A stretch of 64,000 nucleotides of DNA from Misgurnus anguillicaudatus (lineage: Eukaryota; Chordata; Actinopteri; Cypriniformes; Cobitidae). Position 1 is the first letter of the stretch; every line of letters starts with the position of its first letter. Positions 55,781 to 64,000 of this stretch are shown here, piece by piece. Location of the stretch: positions 38,492,501 to 38,556,500 of the forward strand of contig NC_073339.2 of NCBI RefSeq assembly GCF_027580225.2, read 5' to 3'. The notes below the pieces were generated by a model that was not told the origin of the DNA, made no database searches, and saw nothing but the letters and a program-made list of their open reading frames with translations. The translations under genes were made by a program, and so were the position numbers.

Positions 55781-56519
55781 ATACTTTAAAACTATTGTTT
55801 TTATTACTTTACTTTGGTCAATCTAAACATCATCTTTAATTATCTGTTTTATTTTAATTTTTTGCCTATAAGAGCATTTGGTTGGCTGTTAACCTAAACA
55901 TTCAGTATTGTTTGCTCAGGAAATAAGTTAATTTTAAGCCTCGCATAGAAAGCAGTTTAATTTAACCACACAGGTCTATTTCAGTGCATTTGGCATCTGC
56001 TTAACCTAGATTGCAAGTAGTTTGTGAATAAGACAGGTTTTTGCATTAAAATACAGTTTATTGCACGGAGGCAGCTTTCTGTTAAGCCCTGCACACATGA
56101 TAAATGTAAATGAAATGGGCATGAATAATTAATTTCAGTACAATGTCATCTTTGCATGCTTTGTATTTAATCTCTGAATACTTTCTCACATACGCAAGGT
56201 GCTGAAGCAGGAAAAGCTGTGTTTGCCGCTGAGCGCAATCAATGAGACAATTAGAGAGAGATTTTATCTAATCTACACTGGGCTAAAGTTCAATAACGGT
56301 TTATCAGAGAACTCGTCCAAACATTACCAAGGATATGCAGACCGGACACTGCTGTCCAATGCAAAGTAAACTAAAAAAAGATAAAGGACCAATGTAGACA
56401 TGTTAAGAGGAAAACTGTATATGTGTTGCTCATTCATACACTGATCAAAAATGCTCAAAAAATGTCCCATAGCTGTCACTACTTGGTACCCTTTTAAAAA
56501 GTATACATTTGCACATAAT
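55781..56519. other. unique-looking DNA, candidate regulatory block
   Basis: The part 56030-56400 is complex, with TTAATTTCAGTACAATGTC, CATCTTTGCATGC (octamer-like), GATTTTATCTAATC (GATA-like) and GGTTTATCAGAG. No exon or repeat ends. Only a nomination. Confidence 0.25.
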
Positions 56520-56758
56520 GGGGCGGTTTCCCAGACAGGGATTAGACTAGTCCTAGACTAAAGTAAATGTAAGAGCTGTCCAAACTAAAAACAGTTTACA
56601 CTGACATATCTTTAAATACATCAGTGCCCTTTGTTTTGCCTCAAAATGCACACAAGTAATGTTTTTAGTAAGGCATGTTTGTTAAAACTAGTTATATTTC
56701 CTGATTAAACTAAGGTCTAGTCCTATCTTAAGCTAATCTGTGTCCGGGAAACCACCCC
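56520..56758. mobile_element. MITE, GGGGCGGTTTCCC ends
   Basis: GGGGCGGTTTCCCAGACAGG and GGATTAGACTAGTCC at the left, AAGCTAATCTGTGTCCGGGA and AACCACCCC at the right: imperfect inverted repeat. The 239 bp match a very common zebrafish repeat as I recall. Confidence 0.85.
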
Positions 56759-57059
56759 AAAGAGTTCATATTTGTAAACCTTATACCAAGGCCGTTAACA
56801 CATCTTGAACTTTGTGAAGGAGTAAAACATTCAGGGCTATATGTATGTATATTAAAAAGATCAGAGTTTACGATTGTTGTGGGATGGCATCTTGAACTCT
56901 TTTGAGGAGACTGAAGTCCTAAAGTCATTTTATGTAGGTTTAAAATATACTAAAATACACTAAATACACACACAAAAAAAATTCAATTTACTCAGTTTTT
57001 TTAAGGTAAGTGGTTGCAATCAATTTATTTAAGCTACATTTAAACAAAAAAATAGAAGA

Positions 57060-57736
57060 AAAAATATTGTATATTGTATTGCAGAAGAGCACTATTACTG
57101 CACCCGAGGGCAAAGTGCCGCAAACCAAGTGCTCTTCTGCCATACAATACACTCTAAAAACAAACTGTGCTATATAGCACCAAAAGTGGTTCTTTGCTCG
57201 TAATCATAGAAGAACCGTTTTAGTGCCATACAGCACCGGTGAAGCACCCGTGCAGAACCACACAGTGCCATGCAGAACCAAATGTGGTGCTATAGTGGTT
57301 CCATATGGCCCCTACATGGTTCTACACAGGTGCCTCACCGGTGCTATATGGCACTAAAAACAGTTCTTCTATGGTTACGATTCAAATCAACAGTTTTGGT
57401 TCTATATAGCACAGTTTGTTTTTTTAGAGTGTATAGTTCTCATCTTTAATCGGCTTAGAAAATTGCCACATTTTATTTTGTGCCACCATACTTACTCGTG
57501 TAACTACTCATGTAACAGTCTTTAAATAAGGAAAACATGGAAGTGTTTGGTGACTTCTTAATTCATCCCTGTTTGGATCCTAAGGAATAAATGGGGCTAG
57601 GCTAAATGCTAACACATTCACAATGGCTGTACAATGATTAAGTGCACCCATTGAAAAAGGATAGGTATATATTAATTCGTCTCAGTTGAGGTAAGTACAT
57701 AGTAAAATACTAAAAAATGGTGGTGTTTTCCTTTAA
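57060..57736. mobile_element. TTAA-type element split by a TA-flanked MITE
   Basis: The right arm 57440-57736 matches the arms of 40280-41437 (CATACTTACTCGTGTAAC, AATGCTAACACATTC, GTTTTCCTTTAA). The left part 57060-57147 ends in CTCTTCTGCCATACAA and continues after the insert as TAGTTCTCATC. It ends in TTAA at 57733, shared with the next element. Confidence 0.65.
57150..57431. mobile_element. TA-flanked MITE, complete
   Basis: CACTCTAAAAACAAACTGTG and CTATATAGCACC at the left; GGTTCTATATAGCACAGTTT and TTTTTAGAGTG at the right. TA at 57148 and 57432. 282 bp. The inner half is also palindromic (CAGCACCGGTGAAGCACC and its inverse). Tc1/mariner-type target. Confidence 0.88.
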
Positions 57737-58510
57737 CTCTTATGTGTTGTTGGGGCCATTTTTGTTACTTTTTAGTTTTAATTTGGCCACAACTTTCTCT
57801 GTGTTTCAGAAAATTGAATGATTTTTGGTGACAAATCTTATATTTACACATATTTTAAGAAAATGCTTTGAAATTTTTCAAAAACTCAAAAATATACCGT
57901 GGGCAAATTTACTACCCTTTCGTGTTGTTAGTGGCCAAAAATGGCCCCTTAATTAAACTGCTGTAATGTATTAAAGTATTGAATAATTTTTCAAATTTTT
58001 TGCATAGATCTTGTTAATCAACCTCAGTAATGATCAAAATTACTAAATGTTTACAAAAATGTCATGATTTTAACTCTTTAAGTGCCAAGTTCATAAGTGG
58101 TGTCACTAATTTGATTTTCAATATAAAAAGTGATTGTGAACTGGATTTTCTTTTACCCTTTTCACAGTCTTGGGAATGTAAAAGATTAGTAAAAACATTG
58201 GCTTTGATGCATTTTTAGTTTTTGTGCAGCATCAGATTAAATTTTTTTCCTTCTCATTTATAGTGTATGTGGCCATTTTTGCCCCATTGACTTCCATTAT
58301 AACATTTTTTTTTTTATTGCAGAGCCATGACACCTTATTATCATGCATTTTTGATTCTTTGTGGTTTATCTTTTGCAAAGAGGTAAAATTTGGAATTTTT
58401 ACTGTTGATCACCATGTGGTGCCATTAACCCTTTAGTAGGCCTGTGCAAAAAAACAGAGCTTAAATTCTGGCTTGTACACAAAAGGGTAGTGAATTGGAA
58501 CAAGGGTTAA
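57733..58510. mobile_element. TTAA-flanked MITE, 778 bp
   Basis: TTAACTCTTATGTGTTGTTG at the left and TTGGAACAAGGGTTAA at the right, with TTAA at both ends. GTGGCCAAAAATGGCCCC and GTGGCCATTTTTGCCCC words inside are partly inverted. Short frames only. Confidence 0.65.
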
Positions 58511-58643
58511 GGTACAGTAATGTCCCCAAAAAGGTACAACATTGTATTATGTTTAGTATACCTGTAAAGGTACAAAACAGAACCTTAGGGTACCACCCCA
58601 GTGACAGAAAAAGTACAGTTTTCAACCTTTATTTCTGACAGTG
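58511..58643. mobile_element. MITE right-end fragment, AAAGGTAC family
   Basis: AAGGTACAACATTG, GTGACAGAAAAAGTAC and the end CCTTTATTTCTGACAGTG match 20455-20663. TA follows at 58644. The left end is replaced by the preceding element. Confidence 0.7.
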
Positions 58644-58667
58644 TAGTTATGATCATTGATTATTATA

Positions 58668-58874
58668 CACTGTAAAAAATTTCTGTAGAAATTACAGTAT
58701 TACTGGGTATTACTGGCAACTAGCTGCCAGTAATTTACTGTAGATTTTACATTTATGTTATTTTCTTGCAACAGTTTGTTCAAAGTTAAATGAACATAAA
58801 ACATTTTCAGTCTTTATCTTCTACAGTAAGTTACTGGCAACCAGCTGCATAATTACAGAAATTTTTTTACAGTG
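58668..58874. mobile_element. TA-flanked MITE, CACTGTAAAAAATTTC
   Basis: CACTGTAAAAAATTTCTGTA at the left, AGAAATTTTTTTACAGTG at the right, TA at 58666 and 58875. GGCAACTAGCTGCCAGTAAT is repeated in the interior. The fragment at 12395-12488 is its right half. Confidence 0.85.
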
Positions 58875-60271
58875 TAGAGTCATTTTAAATCTTTATGGTC
58901 ATGGTCTTTTTTAACTCTGCGTGATGATTCTTTAGAACACCTTTGGAATGAAATCTGAGAAGCAGGAGGCTTCAACAAAAGTGTCAGTTTGCTTTCACTC
59001 GTATGTGTTAGTGTTTTATTCAGGACTCTTTTGCTGGGTATAGATACTACTGCAGATGCTCATTTCACATTACAGTCTTGCTTAGATCAAACAGATCGCT
59101 TCTGCTTTATCGCAAATACACCAACATAACTCCCGACTCTTATCTGCTAAGTTCTAGAACATTTCATTCCCGAATGTGACCCTCTTTATAATTCAGCATT
59201 GGGGATGTGGGAGGTGTTCAATGCTAAGTGTGTTAGTATATTATCTTCGGCAGTTCTGAACACGACTACTCCCAAGACAAGCTTACATTAGTTCAGAGTT
59301 GGTAACGTTAAATAAAAAGCAAGCAGTCTGTTTCTACACTTAGTATATTGTATGGGAATAAGTTTCAGTGCTTTGTTCCAAAGACCGGTTTTGGCATTTA
59401 TTGATTTCCACCCATGGGGTCCTAGTGTTGTGAAAGCAGACTTTTGATTATTGGCATAAATTTCGATGCACTCTTCAGTTTTCTGGCCAAGAACTGCCCA
59501 CTTAAACAGTAGGAAGAATCTGTCTGGCCAAAGTGTATCAAAACACATTACATGTTGTGTTTATACAAAGTCATATGCGTTAGTGTATTTGAAAATGAGC
59601 AATTCCAGCATTATGCAAGTGACATTGTAGTAAAAACTTGAAATTTAAATTCTCAGAGAATTCTGTTTTAATATTTCTATACATTCGCTGATTTAGTCCA
59701 GACATCAGAAATATATCAGTCTATACTTGTGTTTTCTGTTTTAGATTAGGGAAACATGCATGCGTTATAGATGTGACCAAAATAGGATTTTATTTTAATA
59801 TTTGAGTATGCGTATTAATAAAGAACAAATGTGACATTTATGGACATTTCTCCTTTATGAACATGACAATTCTAAAATGTGCACCTACTTAACTATGGAA
59901 AATAGCTTTTGAAAAACATATGGAAATTAACTATGGGAAAAAAATTATATAAAAAAAACTTAACAGATACTTTTCATAGATATTTAAACCACCTAATATT
60001 GACATCTTAGATATCAGTATGGTTACAAACATACAGTAAAAACTCTACTTTTCATAATAAGGTTGACATTTGCAGCGAATTGCCCGGATTTTAATCCACT
60101 TTTATGCAACATTTAGGGTCAGATTTATTAAACAGGGAAAAGTGTGAAAGCATAATTTCAAAAAACGTGCTGATCAGAGTGGAAATTTCTGCAGGTGATA
60201 TTTAAAGAAAACAGGCGCAAAAATAATTTCCATAATGATCAACGCTATTTAAATGAAGCTTTTTTGGGCAT
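58875..60271. other. unique-looking spacer, nothing recognised
   Basis: AT-rich. An 86-codon minus frame at 59288-59548 has no recognised domain. No repeat ends. Confidence 0.35.
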
Positions 60272-61148
60272 TTAAAGGGACACTCCACTTTTAAAAAAAT
60301 AATTTTCCAGCTCCCCTAGAGTTAAACATTTGATTTTTACCATTTTGGAATCCATTCAGCTGATTTCCGGGTCTGGTGGTACCACTTTTAGCATAGCTTA
60401 GCATAATCCATTGAATCTGATTAGACCATTAGCATCGTGGTAAAATAAACAAAGAGTTTTGATATTTTTCCTGTTGACTACATCGTGTACCAAGACTGCC
60501 AGAAAGATAAAAGTTGAGATTTTCGTCTAAAACGAACTAAAGAGTTTGGATATTTTTCCTATTTAAAACTTGACTCTTCTGTAGTTACATTGTGTACTAA
60601 GACCGACAGAAAATTAAAAGTTCAAATTTTCTAGATGGCTAGGAACTATTCTCTCATTCTGGCGTAATAATCAAGGACTTTCCTGCCGTAACATGGCTGC
60701 AGCATGCGCAATAATATTACGCGCTGCCTGAAAATAGTGCCCTTCCCTTGGTAACTTTCAATAGCAGGGGACTATTTTCGGGCAGTGCGTAATATCATTG
60801 CGCCTCCTGCAGCCATGTTACGGCAGCAAAGTCCTTGATTATTATACCAGAATGTATAGTTCCTGCCATCTAGAAAATCGCAACTTTTAATTTTCCGTTT
60901 GTCTTAGTTTACGATGTAACTACAGAAGAATCAAGTTTTTAATAGGAAAAATATCGAATCTCTTTGGTTATTTTTGGCACGATGCTAATGGTCTAATCAG
61001 ATTCAATGGATTATGCTAAGCTATGCTAAAAGTGTTAGCGCCAGACCCGGAGATTGGCTGAATGGATTCCAAAATGGTAAAAATCAAATGTTTAACTCTA
61101 AGGGAGCTGGAAATGAACATATTTTCAAATACAGTGGAGTGTCCCTAA
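60272..61148. mobile_element. 0.88-kb near-palindromic TTAA-type element
   Basis: TTAAAGGGACACTCCACTTT at the left is mirrored by AGTGGAGTGTCCCT at the right. Arms are complementary almost to the centre: TAGCATAGCTTAGCATAATC near 60391 and GATTATGCTAAGCTATGCTA-type inverse near 61008, then TTCGTCTAAAACG-type and GCGCAATAATATTACGC near the centre. The right TTAA is mutated. Confidence 0.82.
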
Positions 61149-62397
61149 CGGCACAGGTACCAGTAAATGAATACTAATTAGTCACCTCATTGACATGAGA
61201 TAGCATTGGTAAAATCCTGACAGTACTTTTTTAATAGCAAATGAGGCGATTGTACTGGCAAGTTGTTAGTAAATCTATATCTTAGAAGCAACATCAGATA
61301 AAACATATTCAGAATAAACATGTGAATATTTGGTATATTTAGCTTTTTTAATACTTTTTTTAATGCTTTAACCATTAAATGTGCTCATAATAGCAATCTG
61401 GGAACTTCGATTGTGTGCACTTTGACTACCAGGAGAAAAGCAAACCAATTGAACTTTGAGTTGAGCTTCAATTTTTAGAAACCTCTTTTAGTTTCTGTAT
61501 ACATTATACATCAAACAGTCCATTAACGGTTGTGTGTGAGTGTGCATGTGTCTTTTCGTAAATAGGCTATTTATCTTACACAATATGGATTGAGAATTGT
61601 CAAATGGGTTTACCTACCTAAAGCAAACATGTAAGAGAAAATAAAGTGTGGAGCGAACTTAAGGAGGTGAACGTGGGAAGGACTGAGTAAAAATATAGAT
61701 GTTCAGTCGGAAAGTATGAAAGACTGACAGGTAGGAAGAGAGCGACGACTTTAATGTTTAAAAGTGGAAGGCAGAAAAAGATAAAGAATCAGCGCTAAAA
61801 AGAGAGAGGGAGATATCAAAGACAATGGGGAAAGTACGCAGAAAAGGATTGAAAAAGAACATCTAACATCACGATCACAGGCCTCTATCTACAGTACAAC
61901 ACAAACAATATGCAATATTTACATAGACCGAATGTAAAAACCTGCCTCTTGCCTGGCTTGTACTGTATCCTCCTATTTTCAATATGATTTTTTAAAGCAA
62001 TTTTCTTCAAAGGATTCAAAGACATTTACCAGCAAAATCTTTCTTCTAAAACCACTTCTCTTCGTAGGAAAGTAAATTCACAAATGACATCTCTCTAAAC
62101 TGATTGTTCCCTCAGAAAAGCAATGAGATTAAATGGAGATGAAATAACGATAGATGTTTTTTTCCTATAAAGCAATTTATTAATGTTACCTCTCCTTTAA
62201 AAGATTTTTAAAGAAATAAAAGAAAATGTGCTCAGATTTTCCATGAAACAAAATTGTCAAATCAAGAGTCAGATCATAATTTTCTAGCTTTTATTTAGCT
62301 CCTGTATATTATTTTGTAAATTCCTGTACACAGTTTTTATAACAATATTAGCATAAGGATTTTACAAATAAAAATATCAGTGAAAAGTTAAAGGAAT
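61149..62397. other. unique-looking spacer, nothing recognised
   Basis: The part 61620-61870 is purine-rich on the plus strand. Otherwise AT-rich with no repeat ends or exons. Confidence 0.35.
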
Positions 62398-62695
62398 AGT
62401 TCATCCAAAAATTAAAATTGTGTCATCATTTACTCACTCTCATGTTGTTATAAATCTGTATTAATTACTTTGTTCTGATTATCACAAAGGAAGATATTTT
62501 GAGAAATGTCTGCAACCAAACCGATTAAAGTCCCCATTGACTTCCATAGTTGGTAAAAAGAACACTATGTAAGTCAGTGGGGTCTCTGATTGATTTGGTT
62601 ACAAACATTTCTCAAAGTTTCTTTATTGTGTTCATCAAAACAAAGAAATTAATACAGGTTTATAGTAACATGAGAGTGAATAACCATCTCTTTAA
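62398..62695. mobile_element. TTAA-flanked palindromic MITE
   Basis: TTAAAGGAATAGTTCATCC at the left, right end GAATAACCATCTCTTTAA more diverged. The arms still pair (ATTTACTCACTCTCATGTTG with AACATGAGAGTGAAT). TTAA at both ends. Same family as 50606-50932, older. Confidence 0.8.
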
Positions 62696-62724
62696 TAATC
62701 CAATAAATCTCTATTATGTAGCAA

Positions 62725-63130
62725 TCTCTACACGGCAAAAATATAATATATTGTAAAATATACAAAAAATGGCCAAAAAATATGCTGAAATATATTTTGG
62801 AATATGCTTACAAAATATTTTTTTGCCAATATATTTTTGGGCATTTTTTTATTTTACATTACATTTTAAAGCATTAAAAATACATTTAGCCCTCCATATA
62901 TTTAAATCCAATGAAATATATTTTCAATTTCAAAAGTATTCTTCATAAAATTAACTTGTATTTAGCATATATTTCAAAATATATTTACCCCCACAAAAAA
63001 ATCCTTGCAATATGGCTTATAAAAATAGAAGTATATTTGCTTGCTCTTGAAATACATTTTGAAATATATTGATATATGTAGGTTAAAACTAAATATATTT
63101 CCAAATTCAAAAAATGTTTTTAATTTTTAT
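62725..63130. repeat. AT-rich repeat of AAATATATTTT words
   Basis: The word AAATATATTT, or a one-base variant, occurs about ten times in 400 bases, often in inverted pairs. It begins with CACGGCAAAAATA, a MITE-like start. The right end is not clear. Confidence 0.5.
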
Positions 63131-63152
63131 TGTAAAAAATGTATTTAGCATA

Positions 63153-63401
63153 TGAAGAGTTTCGTTGCAAAACGAGATAACCGTTTTTTTAATTGTTCAG
63201 AAATCTCGTTTTTTGGTTGTGCATTCCAATTAATTTCAATGCAACTGCAGTTGGTTGGTTTTGATTTAAACCTTCATAACTTTAAAAATACAGCTAAGTA
63301 GCACCATAAAACAAAATAATAACATGATAACATAATAATAAACATGTTTTGACAAAAATGTTAAAAAATGGATTTATCTCGTTTTGCAACGAAACTCTTC
63401 A
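63153..63401. mobile_element. TA-flanked MITE, GAAGAGTTTCGTTGC ends
   Basis: TGAAGAGTTTCGTTGCAAAA and CGAGATAA at the left are exactly inverted at the right (TTATCTCG, then TTTTGCAACGAAACTCTTCA). A 28-bp perfect TIR in 249 bp. TA on both sides (63151, 63402). A young-looking copy. Confidence 0.9.
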
Positions 63402-63403
63402 TA

Positions 63404-63924
63404 TATTTAAATGGACAATAAGTAAGAATTTACCGCCACCTACTGGTGAAATTGTGTTTTGCATTCAAATGAATAGTGCTCTCTAGCGCCTCGCCTTACC
63501 AAATGCGTGTTAGCCGTTATAATCACTGATCTCCTTGTCCGTTTCAGCTGGTTCACGTGTTCTGAATGAAAACGCGTTGGGGAAACGCGTTGGTAGGCTA
63601 GTGCTTTTTGTCCCTCTCTGCTATTATAGTTTATCAATAAGGCGGAAAGACATGGAAGCCTCCTTGGACTTATCCGTTCAATGTAAGTAAAGAGAAGAAA
63701 TTCTAAGCTTACAAAGAAAAGTCAGATCACTGGCAGAGGTCATTTGACACCAACAAGGACAAATTTATGAATAAAGACATTGATTTTGATTAATAAAACA
63801 CTTAAAACCGTACTTACTTTCCCTTTAAAATATATTTTTGGCCAGAGAAATGGGTTTTTGTGGGGGGGCCTCTAAGCAATGAAATTTTATTCTCCCAATC
63901 TCATGGCCGTTTGTTAAGTAAATA
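63404..63924. other. spacer, nothing recognised
   Basis: GAAACGCGTTGGGGAAACGCGTTGG near 63570 contains a 12-base direct repeat (GAAACGCGTTGG or AAACGCGTTGG). No transposon ends are clear. Confidence 0.35.
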
Positions 63925-64000
63925 TTTTACTAGGTGGCTAATTCGTATAAATTTTTACGACTAAATTCGTACGCTTGCTTTCGCCTCTGTGACGCTGGGT
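63925..64000. mobile_element. transposon fragment cut by the window edge
   Basis: AGGTGGCTAATTCGTATAAA, TTTTTACGACTAAATTCGTACG fit a common fish repeat built from ATTCGTA words. Too short for a family call. Confidence 0.4.

Overview
This window looks like non-coding DNA from a teleost fish, most likely a cyprinid or close relative. It is AT-rich. It carries tRNA-derived SINEs of the cyprinid HAmo type with the usual SINE/L2 tail, dozens of short inverted-repeat DNA transposons (MITEs) flanked by TTAA, TA or 8-bp hAT target duplications, long TTTC/TCTG microsatellites, and one decayed LINE. Species is not determinable by reading. I found no host protein-coding gene that I can defend, and no rRNA or tRNA gene. 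Long open frames are produced by microsatellites or minisatellites. The only recognisable protein fragments are a LINE reverse-transcriptase C-terminus (16539-17198, minus) and a weak hAT-like N-terminus (about 40760-40870).

Layout. 1-1383: old DNA-transposon debris. 1384-11876: the best-supported large object, a minus-strand LTR retroelement locus. Two 1486-bp LTRs (2157-3642 and 8567-10052, four differences seen) flank a 4.9-kb internal region with a perfect tRNA-Trp-type primer binding site (8546-8563) and a polypurine tract (3643-3653), but no visible gag or pol. A second copy of the internal 3' end lies outside the right LTR (10053-11876), and an older R-U5-only LTR fragment abuts the left LTR (1384-2156). 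The element was therefore multimerised in tandem.

12000-24400: nested MITEs, a hAT MITE with an 8-bp duplication whose empty site is present in the same window, a CpG-rich island (14130-14560), a LINE inside a MITE, SINEs, and candidate conserved non-coding blocks. 24743-25658: a 0.9-kb near-palindrome. 26926-28833: about 1.9 kb of adenine-poor TTTC/TCTG repeat. 31479-34375: a 2.9-kb solo LTR (minus) with TG/CA ends, a 4-bp duplication, TATA box, poly(A) signal and two internal tandem arrays. 34400-46000: many MITEs, including two-layer nests. 47000-52700: a deep nest of hAT-type elements, next to two weak exon-like or promoter-like segments. 52800-56400: the most unique-looking sequence, with candidate regulatory blocks. 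56520-58874: five MITEs packed end to end. 58875-64000: more MITEs in otherwise unremarkable DNA.

The parts do not form a pathway. The window reads as an intron or gene-poor intergenic segment that has absorbed successive transposon insertions. Its value lies in dated nests, in-window empty sites and the two LTR structures. Family names given for MITEs and SINEs rest on recollection of zebrafish/cyprinid repeats and have not been searched.
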